DNA of 64,000 nt, from NCBI GenBank assembly GCA_973895155.1, contig OZ316893.1, forward strand, positions 22,382,001 through 22,446,000, in the 5' to 3' direction. Position 1 is the first letter of the stretch; each line of letters opens with the position of its first letter. The notes under the pieces were generated by a model, which was not told the origin of the DNA, did not search any database, and was given only the letters and a program-made list of their open reading frames with translations. This DNA is from Marsupella aquatica. Its lineage: Eukaryota > Marchantiophyta. Positions 1 to 12,916 of this stretch are shown here, one piece after another. The position numbers and the translations under genes were made by a program.

Positions 1-225
1 CTGTGCGGTCCCCGGCCTACCCTTATCGCAGCCCAGAATTGACTCACAGCCTGGATGTGCTGGGATTTGGTGCTGGGATTTGGTGCATTGCATTGAAAGC
101 ATATTTGAGCACTTGTGGGGCCAGTTAATTGAAAAACAAGCCTACGGTAGTACTATACGTGAACCCAGCTTTGGCCTTTGGGCACATGTGGGGCCAGTTT
201 ATCAGTTCTTTGGCGGGCCCCTTTT

Positions 226-327
226 AAAGTAACATGCATGACTCCAGGATTATATAATTAAGTAATTTAATGTTTTTAAAGCAACATGCATGACTCCAGG
301 ATTATATAATAAAGTAATTTACTGTTT
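226..327. repeat. Two-copy tandem duplication of about 51 bp
   Basis: Two adjacent near-identical units (226-276 and 277-327), each containing AACATGCATGACTCCAGG followed by an AT-rich tail. They differ at only a few positions. Confidence 0.8.
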
Positions 328-2365
328 GCAGCGCTGGTTAGAATCTAGGTGCGCTTAGAAAAAGGTTTTCTCCCTAAATTATTAAAACATGGGCAGATTC
401 TTGAAATGATTTATCCAAATTTGGAGGAAATAAACAATGAGAAGCTACCGTGTTTTGAATTGTGGAATTGGACTTATACCACACACCTTTCTAAATGTAT
501 GTTAATTTACATACATTCCACCGTTGAATGGAGTTCCCATGGAAATAGGCAATTCCTACAATTTGTTGTATGTAACTGTTTCACTTTAATTTGTACATGT
601 ATCTCATAAGATGGAATCTTCATTCTAAAGAAGTTTTATTAATCTGCTGCGTTGCCGGTTGCCACGGCTCTCACTTGTGCAACGCAGAAAATTTTAATTT
701 TTAATGCCAATTAAACTCATTAATAAACAGTCCCGCCCAAAGGCACAAATTTCCTGGTCATGAAGTGACAAAAGAACGCGGGATCACTTTATGGTCGGCC
801 GATATTTTCCATTTTTCTCTTGTCAGCGGGGTAGGGGCTGGGCATGTGAACAGACGATCAGGGATTGAGGGTGCCTGCAAGTTGGACAAGTTAAGCGCTG
901 AGCCGCTGACTCAATCATCCCACATTCATCAATTCGCTCTTACTCGGTCTCTTACTTTTGAAATATATATTTTAAAAATTGAGTTCAACCAGTACACAAT
1001 AAAACATCCTCCTTTGATAAATAACTGGCTCTTGTTAGTTGATAGGAGGAGGTTTCCACACTCAGGGGTACACTGGACTAAGCAGCCCTACATTGTAACT
1101 ATCAACTATAGACCTCTATATTCATGGCTTGAGCCAACGACAAGTTATGGCCCATGGCCCAGGGACGTTGCCCTATTTACCAGGAAAAGTAAACCATGCT
1201 TGTATGATTTCGATCAGACGGCGAACGTGGATCAGCAAGGTGCTATGCTTTTCTCTCAGACAAGATTGATTCCTGTAGTGCTCATTTTCATCTTCAACAC
1301 ATTGCTCGCACTTTTCATAGTTTCTTGTTGATACTTTGATATATAGCTTATATTTTTAGACAAACATAACGTTCCGGTTCTATCGTACTGTACTGTTTAT
1401 TTTTCAAGGGTCAACAAAAAAGAAAAAATTGTTTTTTCTTGGTTCACCCTGCGTTGCATGAGGTAACTGTATTGTACGTCAGTAGTTACTTTTAAAGCTA
1501 CTACAAACATATTGTCTAGCTAGGCAAACGATGACTAGCTTCTCTAGCCTCATTATCTTCCTTTGACAGATTCCTTTGTGGGGCCTGATACGTGGTCAGC
1601 TGATGTGGCCAGGGTTCACTTGTGACCAACTAGCTGGTCTCAATCTAGCTCAATCCCTGCAGCCAGCCTCTCGTACAATGAGTTCTGCCTCGGGTCCTGC
1701 CTAGGCTGGTTCTAGCTAGTGTTAAATGTTTGGTGTTAGATGATCGATGGTGTTAGATGATCGATCACCGTCACTACAGCAGAATCTAGTTTACTAAATG
1801 ATATTATTCTTTGTGCAAATGGGCAACGTGTACTACTCTGGTGACCACATCAAATGGTTTCTCTTCTTGGAGCGATTCGGAGAATGGAAATGGAACATCT
1901 CCCCCAAGTAATTTATTGTTTACTACGTATACCTGTTCTCTCACGCAGTGGGCCCTCAACTTTTTAACATGCATGTAACAAGTATTTTATCTAAAGCCAG
2001 GCGGGAAGCCACGGTTACAAGGTGGGAAATATATAAGACTTACTCCATATATATTTGATATATATTTGATACAAGTGACCTACATGGTTTTGAGGTAACG
2101 ATGGATAGGAATCTTGAGCCTGCTCTGAAATGGCTAGAAGCAAATAATGCTCAGGTACTGAAATTTACTGAAGTTAATTTGATAGATAAAACAGTCAAAT
2201 GAATTAATCCAGTTTGGCATATATAGTGGGCTCTCCCTAAGTGCAAAATTCATACATGCATAACCTGAATAACTGCAAGCTTCCTCTTCTTGGCAGATGC
2301 TAGGCACACTAACTCTTCATTTTCTTGCATCTTTTTGTCCGGGCCTTTCGTAAGTGCAAACATAG

Positions 2366-2432
2366 CTAAAACGTTTTGCTAAATGACACTTTATAGAGTG
2401 AAACGTTTTGCTAAAGGGCAACTTTATAAGTG
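2366..2432. repeat. Two-copy tandem repeat, period about 33 bp
   Basis: AAACGTTTTGCTAAA occurs twice, each time followed by a related CACTTTATA/AACTTTATAA tail. The core contains the palindrome AAAACGTTTT. Confidence 0.6.
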
Positions 2433-2482
2433 CACAACCTGGATAAGTATTTACTAAAGTTGTATATAGCGAACTGTCTTGA

Positions 2483-2590
2483 TCAAGTGCATTCCTTCGA
2501 GTGGAGAGGTACAAAAGTTAATTAGTAGACTAAAATGAAACTTACCTAACATGGTCGATTGGGTATAAGGCCATTATAAGGAATTAAAAC
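2483..2590. repeat. Dispersed repeat, partner inverted at 62.6 kb
   Basis: Read on the minus strand, this segment matches 62604-62712 on the plus strand over about 100 bp, including AATTCCTTATAATGGCC and CATTTTAGTCTACTAA, with scattered differences and small gaps. It is an interspersed repeat of unknown class present twice in opposite orientation. Confidence 0.65.
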
Positions 2591-2689
2591 CTTGTCTAAG
2601 TATAAAAAGGGGAGTTGCATACTCAGGACTGGGAGAATGCTTAAATACAAACTGGTTTAAATAGTCAAAATTAAAGTCTCAGGTCACCT

Positions 2690-3270
2690 GAGCCCAAATA
2701 ATGATACATGCATGCCTTGAAAAACACTTTGCAACCCAAGTCCTTTCCCTGGTCCTTGCACAACATCTCGAATATTTCCCCTAATATTCTAACATACCTT
2801 TAGGATGATTTAATTCCAAAGGTTAAGTCACACAGCCTAGCATCACCTCCCAAATGCTACAAGCTAGCATGCCTCAACTCATGAGACCTAGTCAGAGCCT
2901 TGCATGCACAATATGAGTCTGAAATGTTTTGAACATACCTTGAGGGTAATCTGGTTTAATTCAAATGTATTATGCACAAAATGTAGAGTCACCTCCCAAA
3001 TGCAACAAGTATGCCTAACTTGGACAATGTCTTGAGACCCATTTTAAGCCTTGGATAACCTAGAGCATAATCAAATATTTGTGATATGCTTTCAGTATGC
3101 TGATTGACTTCAAAAGGTCCAAACAGAAAGTTTAGTGTTAATTAGCTTGCAAGACAAAGCAGCTGCAAGCATGCCTTGAACACAGTTTGAAATGGAAATT
3201 GTGCACAACTTACCTTGGGATCATTGCTACTAACATGCCTTGAGGGTGGGTCTACAATTAAAGCGTAGGC
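2690..3270. repeat. Degenerate tandem repeat region
   Basis: The phrases AACATACCTT, ACCTCCCAAATGC and GCATGCCTTGA recur with a spacing of roughly 130-170 bp and many differences between copies. No coding potential was recognised. Confidence 0.45.
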
Positions 3271-3902
3271 CATGGACGGCAACCGTGACACCAAATGGGA
3301 TATTTGTAACACCTTGATTGTACAATTTATAGTTTGGCATGTCTTAAAGCTTCCAGACACATTGAATTGAAGGTACTATTGTGCATTTTGCATGAGTACT
3401 GAAACAAACAAAAGTATTAAGTATTAAGCAATTGAATAATTATATTATGCAATGAGCACCTTGCCTGGCCTCCTCGCGATTTGTTCCAAGTGTCCTCACC
3501 AGGACACCTGCCATGGGGGGCAGCGATGTTCAGCATAGACGACAATCGCAACGACAAGCCCATGAACCATGCAACGCACAAGAATCGACACACAGAGATA
3601 TGTGGTTCACCTCCACATGAGGCTACGTCCATGGGAACACACAAGAGCTTTACTGCACTCTAGGCCGACCAGCCATCGAGCCGGCCATACCAAGCATCCA
3701 CAGCGCAAGCTCTCCCTATCTCTCAACTAGCTCCGTAACAATGAGCCTGAGTTCCCTGGGGGCTGGCACCAGCCCTGGCTATATACACAGCATCACTATT
3801 ACCGCTAACCTTAGCTAAGTCCTAACCTGAGTTAGCCTAACTGTGGTTAGCTCAAGAGTCACAAGACTAATCGAGCAATACCTAACAAGCGAGTGGGAGG
3901 CA

Positions 3903-3926
3903 GGGTGGGGGGAGGGTGGAGGGGGG
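3903..3926 (+). other. Candidate G-quadruplex tract
   Basis: Four runs of three or more G (3903-3905, 3907-3912, 3914-3916, 3921-3926) are separated by loops of 1, 1 and 4 nt, which fits the usual G-quadruplex pattern. It lies in a purine-rich patch (about 3895-3970). Confidence 0.6.
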
Positions 3927-4685
3927 AGTGAAGGAGGGACAGCAAACGAGAAAAAGATAAGACAGAAAATAGTGAAAAAGGGGGAATAAGGGGGGTTTAC
4001 TCAGGGGTTTAGTGTTTCAAAGCAGAAAAAAGGGAAAGGAAAAAAGCAAGGAATAAAACCATTAGACTCACTTTGCCACACTTTGGTGGTGGTCATAGCC
4101 TATCTTTGACAAAATGACATTTTTTACTCAACAACATCGTTCTTCAATAAGATATTTTGGGCAAACGAATTCTTTTAACATGTACGTTGATGGACCAGAC
4201 ATGTTTTGAAGTGTGACCAGGCTTCTTGTTTGGGCTGGCTGCCACAATTTTTTTCTAAATGTAAAACGCAGCATGATACACAAGGTTTTCTATATATCAA
4301 ACCCAGTTTCAAAACACAAAAACTTTAACCAGTGAACCTTATAAGTGAGGACAAATAACATTTGCATCAATTGTACTTGGTGAACTTAATTTGACCACTT
4401 GAATCGCGACCATAGTTTGAAGTAAACCGGGATGAATCTAAAAAGTATAAACAATGGACCAACAAAAACTGTCTTTGAACAAAATTTGTTTTGTGTTCTC
4501 TAACCCATGTTGTTTTTTCCTCAATGTGAAAGGCAATAGTCCATACAAACCTGTATTTGACAAATTTGACACAAAATGACATCCTTTACACGTACAACAA
4601 TAACTTTGGTACAAATGAATGTCATCTTTTACACATGGTTATCTTTTGCATACCATCATCAATTTCATAAACTACATTTTTATAC

Positions 4686-4755
4686 TATCATTATGCAATT
4701 GATGTTGTTAAATAAATGACATCATATACTTAACAACATCAATTGCATAATGATA
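4686..4755. repeat. Perfect 25-bp inverted repeat (hairpin)
   Basis: The arms 4686-4710 and 4731-4755 are exact reverse complements, and the 20-nt loop is itself mostly self-complementary (ATGA..TCAT). A transcript could form one long stem of about 33 bp. It could be the core of a small fold-back element or a small-RNA precursor; no further terminal repeat or target duplication is visible. Confidence 0.85.
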
Positions 4756-5639
4756 TTTTGTGGAACAAAATCTCTTACTCAAGGACATGTTGTGCATAAC
4801 ATCCTTTAATGTATATTCTTAATGGTATATTTCATGCAACTTAATCTATTGAGCAACAACTTTTGACTTCTATATGCAGCTCACTGGATTCAACTCGTAG
4901 TACATTTTACACACAATCATGACCAAATGTTGCAAGACTACTAGACTGCCTTCTTTGGATATTTGTAGGTCCCTCAATTCTAAATGAAATGTGACGCTAT
5001 GTCATGGCTCACTTGAAATAGTAGCCAATCTGTTTCTAATGCACCCACAAACATCAGATTCCATTGGATATCAAGGGAGATATATGCCTAGTGTCAAAGT
5101 TGGTTGAGTTTATTTGAATTTTGATTTGTTGCGGGAGAAAGCAATGAATTTGACTTGTTTCATGTCTTTGCTTTGGTCTAGAGATTGTATCCATCCACAT
5201 CAACACAAAATCTATGACCAAATGAGAGTCATATCTTGATGAGATTGGCAATGGTTTTTATTTTTATTTTTGAAATACTAAATATCTATTTTTTCAAAAT
5301 AAATGAAGCCATCCAATCGTTGATCTGCTTACAACATAATCTTGACCATCCAGTGCTTATTGTATAAAATAAAAATCACTATTCATCCACTCATGGAGGC
5401 ATATAAGGTATCAAAAAATCTTGATGAAATATTCTACTAGGGTCACTAGTCTGGGGTTTTGTAATTTTGACAACCAAGCAATATATAAAATATTACATAT
5501 GAACTCCAAATTACTCAGACAATATATCCCTTCATCATATTTTTGCTCTACATCCTCAAATATCCTGAATATGCAATGGTGCAAGGTGTGAACAAACATT
5601 TTAATTAAGGCCATTCTGAAAATGATAAATTGTACACAC

Positions 5640-6010
5640 CATATCCAGAGATTCTGCAAGGCTCTCCAAGGCTTAATTTGGGTCCCAAAATGCTTACAGT
5701 TACGATGCGGTGGTATCATTTGGGAAGCAATTATAGGCCTTGCGAGTGAACCCTTTGAGTCAAATCATCCTAGCCCTCGCCTTATGTAGGAAATATTCCA
5801 GAGGTTGTACAAGGCTTTGGGTCTAAAAAATGTTTACAATGAAGGCATTCTTTTATCATTTTGACCATCGTTTGGGAAGCGATGCGAGGCCTTGTGACTG
5901 AACCCTTTGTATTAAATTATCCTCACCTTATGTTGAAAATATTCCAGAGATTGTGCCAAGCTTCGGGTTTTATCATTTGTTTTTCAAGGCATGGTTGTAT
6001 CATTTGGGAA
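5640..6010. repeat. Degenerate tandem repeat, period about 150 bp
   Basis: Two full units and a partial one share, in order, CCAGAGATT, a CAAGGCTT-like phrase, GTATCATTTGGGAAGC-like text, AGGCCTTG and TGAACCCTTTG. Copies differ by substitutions and small indels. Confidence 0.6.
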
Positions 6011-7888
6011 GGGCAAGAATAAACAAGGGATTCTCAAGACATGCTCACATCATGTGCTGGTCGACACTCTTTTGTACCAAGCAGGAGCGTCAAGGCCAGG
6101 CACTGGCTACAGGAGGGGATGACCAAGTGCGAGAGCAATCCTCCGAAATACTTCAAGACAGTTCACCTAAACAGTCAGGTCGATGATTAGTCTGATTTTG
6201 CAAAGCTGATGCTGACTTGGTTCCCTTGTTAAGCAATAAATACTGGCTGCATTTTAGCAGGACTTTACTCACACCCGATGGATATCCTGAGTCATTCCCA
6301 GTCAGCCAATTAGTCTTTTCTTTCAGTTTTGTTTGGTGTGGAGGGACAGAGAACGCTCCTTATATAGTTCCTGCTGGCAAAGTTTTCATGTGTTGCTCTA
6401 GATGGAAGGACGGCCCTGATGGATAGAGTCGCCTCCAACCGGGCCTCCAACCTTCCTGCCTGACTGTCCGCCCTGTTGGGTGCCAAGTACGTACCCTTAT
6501 CCTTACATTTAGTTGGTGGTTTTAGATTTTCCAGTATGTTTTGGCTTGCATAATAGTGCTGTGTTTTCTTTGAGCACCTCTTTCATCAGGCCTATGTGGC
6601 CACTTTATCAGTTATTTGGATGATTACAGGTCTCCTGGGCTTAGATTGACATTCTCTTGATTAGTTCTTCTCCGGTTATATAATATGGACTTCTCTTCTC
6701 CATTAATATAATTAGCTACGTAGTTTACTGTCCTATGCACAACACTTGAGAGAGTCTAAATGTGTTTCCAACACCACTAATTAGACTCACATAAGCGACT
6801 CATCCTATATTCATCATCTCCCCCAAGCAATTTACTGTTTACTTTCTCAAATTAATTCCTACGCGACCTGTTCTGTCAGGGGGTTAGTAGGCTCAAGTTT
6901 TTCACATGCAACACCCAGTTAGAGCCTTAGTGCTTATGTGCAAAATATCACTTACTGTATATATTTCATACAAATCACACTCTGGTTTTGCTTGGTGACG
7001 TGACGTCTGCTGCACCGTAAGATCATGCTCAGAATCTACTGAAACTTTAATAAACTAAATAGTCAACCCGATTTGCCATATATATATATATATCATTTAC
7101 AGTTACTACTTTGTGGATTTTGAATTTCTCAAGTTGGATGAATTTGTAATATCCTTTAGTTTTGTTTGGTGTGGAGTGACCAAGATTGCCGCTCAGTTTG
7201 GTTGTGGCAATGTGGCCACGGTTGTCACTATACATGTAAAAACAGCCTTGACAGCTGTTGACCGCTTCACAGCTTTTGACCTTGTTGTCCTATGTGGTAG
7301 AGTACTTACGGATGCATATTTATTAGTTCCAAGTCTTTTTTGATTAAAAGTTCCTGAGAAAACTTATTTAGACTCTCAGAATGGGAGAGTAATATCCACT
7401 GTGAAAAGCACTGTTGAGCTAAGAGGGAGGATAGTCCCCAGAGTCAGTACGTGAGCATTCGTCCCATGAGGGCAGGAGCAGGAGTAGGTGGGACTAGTCC
7501 CAATGTAAAGCAGTAGGGCGGTAAGTAGTGGACGTGTTAGTAACAGTAGTGTGTTAGTTGAGCTTAGCATCTATCCTATTTAAATAGCCCCCTAAATTTC
7601 AACATTTTTGGCTTGGGATGACCTTTGTTCCTTTCTATTTTTCTGGGGATCAGTGGACTGATGTTGCCCCCGGCCCTTCGGCAGTTTTTGGATGTCTTAT
7701 GTTCTCCTGGGTTACTATAGGGCTCTCATATTGTTCGATTCCCAAAATGAAAAGATACTCTTGAGTCCTACTACTCTTCTAAAGTCTATTGCTTAGCTGC
7801 ATGCCCCCGTCAATTCCTGTTCTTACCGGTTCTTCATTAATGTACTTTTGAGTAGGAGTTGTATACCATAATAATATATAGCGGTTTC

Positions 7889-7928
7889 CTCTCTCTCTCT
7901 CTCTCTCTCTCTCTGCGCGTGTGTGTGT
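7889..7928. repeat. CT then GT microsatellite
   Basis: An uninterrupted CT run of about 13 units (7889-7914) is followed by a short GC/GT run to 7928. Confidence 0.9.
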
Positions 7929-9034
7929 TTTTATCTGAGGACCAATGCAATACTACTCGGTAGTTGCAATTACAATCCCTCTACCTACATGTAGGTCCAC
8001 TGGTTTGATGTTATATATACCATCGTAACTAGTTTCCTACTTATATATTATATTTATATTTAGAATAATATAGCAGAGTTCTTTGGTGGGGGCTTCCAAA
8101 GTGGTGTGCGGGTACTTCTAGGTTGCTTGGACTTGGATTGGTCTTTGTTTGATTATATATATCACTCTCAGATTATAATATGGACTACTTTTCCCCCCTG
8201 CCTAATGTTTGGCTTCCGTTGAATCCTCATTATTAATAAAATTTAATCTGTTATTTCTTTACTCCCATTGAAAAAATAGGAGCAGAGCCGGCCTGTTATT
8301 GGCAGCATCTCCCCCTAGTAATTTCATTGACAGTCTGGTATGTTCTGGGATGGCGTCGAAACTGCCCGGCCCAAATGCAATTCATGATGAGGTTTTGGAA
8401 TTTACTGAAACATCAATAAATAAAATAGTCAACTGAACATATTCAGAGTTTGGAATTTACTTAAACTTCAATAAAGTATATAGTCAACCCAATTTGGCAT
8501 ATATGCTCAAGTACATTCACTACTTTTAAGAATTACAGGCATTGCGCTTCACAATTTGACTTATGCTAGCTTGAGAATTCAAAGTTTACTTTAATAGTAG
8601 TATTTCGTAAGTGCTAGATAGGCCTCCCGCCATGTATCAGTATACGTAGACAGATCCTACCGGTGCGGCCTTGTATTGCAAATCATTGTCCCAGACAAAT
8701 AGTTGAATAGTCTACCATGCTTCACGGAGAAATCTTTGGCTTTTAAATGCTAAAGACATTAAGAGAGCCAGAGCACGGTTTGCCAGATAGATGCCCGATA
8801 TATACTACTATTCGGAATTTGAACTTCCCGCTTGATGTAGCGCGCGCCTGCGTTTGCGCCCACGTTTGGAATCAAATCCCATTCGACTCTTTTGGGGAAT
8901 TACATTTTTGAATGTTAGACTACTTGAATCAACTAAGTGATCACGTACAAACCCCGAACCTCCCTATGTTTGATTGCACTTCCTGAGTTGCAAAATCTTG
9001 TCTAGCTGCTGCTTGTCAATCTGCCGGCCTAACC

Positions 9035-12000
9035 ATGAGGTCTTCGCTATACGCAATGAAGGAAGGAGAATTGGCCAATTCTTTGGCCAAGTTTCTCAAA
9101 ATGGATACATACAGACAGAAGATTGTCGACAATTGCATAGATGGGTCTGTATTTCAATGCTCAGAAGACGAGGTTGATGCTCTTCTCAAGGAGTCTGGGT
9201 TCACCATCCCTGGTCATCGAATGAGAATCAGAAAATGGGTCGAAGAGTGCAAACGCAAGGGATCTGTGGTTGATCAACTTGAGTTCAGCATGCCTGCTCC
9301 AGTGCGGCCAACCTTGGGAGAGGGATCAGTCAAACATGACTCCCCAACATTGCTACGAAAGAGTGGAACAGTAGGAGAGGTTGGAAAGGGTAAACAATTC
9401 TCCATGCAGACTTCAACATCAATGCAAACCTCAACATCGATGCACACTTCAGTTGAATTTGAGTCTCACAAAACAATGCAGCACAAGGTACGTACGTACA
9501 ACACAGTTTAATTGAGATTGTTTAGTATATTTTACTGGTAATGTCTACGCACTTGGAGTGTTTGGCACATCTACTGTACGTTAGACCTGGGGCTCATCCC
9601 CTATTGTACCCATGCTCTTCTCCAACGACAAGCCTGCATGTTCCATGTTGTCTGATGTATTAATCTAGAATGAAGGTGTTAATTTCGATCCTAACGTATT
9701 CCCTTATGTCTCGATCAGAGGGAGCAATTGAGATTTCCAACTTACGAGGAGATATTCAAGCAGAAGAAAACTGGTCGTAAATTACTCCAAGCCTGGCCTC
9801 ATGCCTGCTTAGCGCATAATGAGAACTTGAGGACGATTCGGAAGTGGTTTTCTGAACCTGAACAGAGGCACTTTATGGAGCATGATTTCAAACAAAATGC
9901 AAGTCTTCGGACAGAATGCCTTGATTTTGCAAGGTCAAGAATGGATGACCTCCGGCCATTGGTATTTGTGGATGATGTAGAGGGAACTGTGGCTTCAATG
10001 CGTTGGAAGCTTGAAGATGTCTACGAGGCCATCATCAATCGCAAACATGAATTCACCAAGGGTGAAAAGAGGAAATTGGCAAAACTGGGTAAGCTGAGTG
10101 GTCCATTGTTTCTCAATATTGATGTCGGATGATTTAATTTTTTGGGGCTCAGAAGTGACGGAGTAGGGTGGTCCAGTGTTTCTCAATTTTGATGTCGGAT
10201 GATTTTGTTGGGCTCAGAAGTGATGGAGTAGGCAAAGATGTTAAATGGGTCAGACATGCTTTATCTGAGATTGAACTTGCAAGACGTACATTGATTCAGA
10301 ATCTTAGTTACCATATTAATCTATTGAATATATTCGGTTTTGTCAGGTGAAGAAGACGCTTCGCCTACCAAGGCACGTACACCTCAACCCGAACCCCAGG
10401 TGATTCTTACCCAAGATGACAAGGACTTGCTAGAATTCAATAGCAGGCCAGAGTATGAGATGCTTCTTTATGCCACTCCTACTCAGCTGACAGCCTTAGA
10501 CATCCACAAAAGGCAAAAGGGAAAGGATTGCAAAAGAGATGACGCAGACTTATTTGGGAAGGGGAAGGTTCTGGCAATCGCCAAACAAAATCCATATAAA
10601 GTGTACCAGATCAAGATTACCCACCTCTGTCCTGAGACATCGTCTAGGTTGGCTGAATACTACATTCCGTGTGGCCCACACAGCGCAGACTTTGACACCC
10701 AATTGTGCATGCTAGACCTGGTAAACTCTCTATTTCTTTAATAAGCTCTTGCATGACGTTTGTATATTGTGGACAAATCACATTACTTCCAATTCAAGAC
10801 TTTGTCGGCATAGCTCAATCATCCATACATGTACTTACAGACTTAATTATCTTTCTTATTGTGCAGGGTACTAAGATTCAAATAGCACAACCCTATACTG
10901 CGCTAACTCCACAACCACCAGCTGACATCACTTCAGATTTAGTGAATCAAAGTACTGAAGTTTTGGATTCCACATCTTGTGATCAGGACAAATCTGACAA
11001 TGTGACCATGGAGCACCAATTTCCTGCAGTTCAGCGAAGATTGAGTAAGGGCAGATCTAGTCTGGGTTCTAATGGGACTTCAGATTCGATCCACAACTTG
11101 GATGAATTTGGTAAAAAAATTGTGCAGATTACTCCTACACGTGACTCATCCAGGTTGTCCAAGTCAAGGAGAACAGTGGATAACTCAGACTCACCCTCCC
11201 CTTTGACAGAGGTATATATAGGCATAGTTATCAAGGGAATCTCAAGCTACGTATTTTCTTTTACTGTACTACTTCTTTTTGTTGTTAGCTTACCCTATAT
11301 TAATATATGTTTGTACTTGTTTTGCAGGTGACTGTCAAGTTGGAAAGTAGCCCAATTGACAAATCTGACAATGTGACCATGGATCACCAGGTTGAATTTC
11401 CTGCAATTCAGCAAAGATTGAGTAAGGGCAGATATAGTCTGGGTTCTAATGGGACTTCAGATTCGATCCACAACTTGGATGAAGTGGGTAAAATTTTTGT
11501 GCAGATTACTCCTACACGTGACTCATCCAGGTTGTCCAAGTCAAGGAGAACAGTGGATAACTCAGACTCACCCTCCCCTTTGACAGAGGTATGTATAGGC
11601 ATAGTTATCAAGGGAATCTCAAGCTACGTATTTTCTTCTACTGTAATACTTTTTTTTGTTATCTTACCCTGTATTAATATATGTTTGTACTTGTTTTGCA
11701 GGTGACTGTCAAGTTGGAAAGTAGCCCAATTGAATTGCATAGAAAGAAGCCATCACCCAACTTGGCTTACGGACGCAGGATTAGTGGTCAAAAGAAATCA
11801 CAATCGAAAGCCACATTGTCTAGGTGTCTTGCTGATTCTCAGTCAGAAAGAGAAATGGAGACAGAAGTGACAAATGAGAAATCCTTTGAGGAGCTCATGT
11901 CAAAGCCCCTTGTCAAGGCCAACCAAGTTTCAGGCTAGCTTCAGTAACAAAGAGAACATTTTGGCAAGTTTACCCAAACCAAGGGGGCCATGTCCTGGAG

Positions 12001-12916
12001 AGGACAATGGTGTGAAGATGAGAAGTTTAAAAGACATCACTAACTCCAAACCGTTGTCTGTCACAGCAGTCACAACACCGCTACTTGCTTTCCAGGTTTG
12101 TAATTCACATGATTATAAAACTCTGACTAGGTCCATGTAATCCATGGACCTACCCATGGACTATGATTATAACAATAATAGAGTTCTGGAATTCTCAGGC
12201 TTGTCAGTGTGGGTGTGGGCCTGCTGGGTGGTGCCTCCTAGTGGTCCTGGATTTCCCTTACCTCTATTCTGTCATTTTTGTTGCAGACATTGAGTGGCAG
12301 CCCAATTCACCCTCCCGGCACTTCCAGGTTATTTATATTCTATCATTTTCTGTGGCCATTCTCTTTTGCAGGCGTTGAGTGGCAGCCCGGTTCACAAAGT
12401 TCCACGTTCAAAATCTACAGCACCTGTTCTGAACTGCAAGACAAAGGTAATCATTTAGTCTAGATACTTTAGCCCTTATTTATTTGTGCATTAGAGTATT
12501 TTTTTTAATTTGAGGTATGAAAAGATACTGAAATCCTCATGCTATTAAATTTTGTTTGGTGTGCATGCGCGCAGGAATACACACAGTACACTACAAGCCC
12601 TATTACAAGCTCAAAAACAAATTGGAATCGGTTAACCTATCAAGCCCAAGTCAATGTCTGTATATTGGTCATGAATGTCAAAAACCGTAATGAGGTGGAG
12701 ACCAAGATAACAGATTGGATTGGTACTAAAAATGCTAAATGTAGAGTGGGCAAAAAATTATTTGCTGGACACTTGAAGTATGGCGTGGTTGAAAAAATAG
12801 AAATGGTGACCAATTGGGCGCTTGATGCTGGAATAGTGGAGATAGTAGATGCTCCACCTATGGTAAAGGGTAGGCTAGATTTAACCATGGATAATCTAAG
12901 GCTTGGTGAGGATTAA
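9035..12916 (+). CDS. Multi-exon gene with N-terminal SAM domain
   Basis: ATG at 9035. Proposed exons: 9035-9487, 9719-10087, 10347-10720, 10867-11212, 11328-11589, 11702-about 12094, 12286-12326, 12372-12445 and about 12575-12916, with GT-AG boundaries (for example GTACGT at 9488 and GTAAGC at 10088) and matching phases at the first five junctions. Residues about 18-72 of exon 1 look like a SAM domain (IDGSVF, then PGHRMRIRKWVEE), normally a protein- or RNA-binding helical bundle. The middle is serine-rich and partly duplicated. Exon 6 has NKEN followed by LKDITN, reminiscent of KEN-type degradation signals; this is only a suggestion. Reading through exon 6 needs a one-base shift near 11936, so it may be frameshifted or spliced in a way I missed. 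The last exon is not recognised. It lacks the in-frame stops seen in the neighbouring element genes, so it could be a host gene; it could also be an accessory gene of the 13.7-27.7 kb element. Confidence 0.65.
10099..10232. repeat. Two-copy tandem duplication inside an intron
   Basis: A unit of about 66-70 bp (GTGGTCCA.TGTTTCTCAA ... GGGCTCAGAAGTGA.GGAGTAGG) occurs twice in tandem within the intron between exons 2 and 3 of the SAM-domain gene. Confidence 0.8.
10987..11731 (+). repeat. Tandem duplication of an exon with its intron
   Basis: Unit 1 is 10987-11357 (371 bp) and unit 2 is 11358-11731 (374 bp). They match across exon, donor site, intron and acceptor with few differences. The duplicated exon is phase 0 at both ends, so the protein gains one extra copy of a serine-rich segment of about 85 residues without a frameshift. 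Low divergence, intron included, points to a recent event. Confidence 0.9.

Larger units (their letters stand above)
1..9034. other. Gene-poor stretch with degenerate interspersed repeats
   Basis: I see no gene I can support here. The DNA is AT-rich and built from decayed, related blocks. One block recurs at about 1895-2230, 6590-7090 and 8150-8510; its shared landmarks are CTCCCCCAAGTAATTTA-like text, a stretch reading AAATAGTCAAC and a TTTGGCATATAT tail. A 25-nt phrase around GTTTTGTTTGGTGTGGAG occurs at 6326 and again at 7158. The 184-215 segment resembles 6596-6625. These are probably fragments of one old mobile family, but I could not find terminal repeats or target duplications. Open frames here lack ATG starts, splice structure or recognisable motifs. 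Confidence 0.6.

Noticed and set aside
765-1331. Open stretch of 188 codons
   Set aside because: No ATG near its start, no splice signals, no motif; surrounded by decayed repeats. Probably chance.
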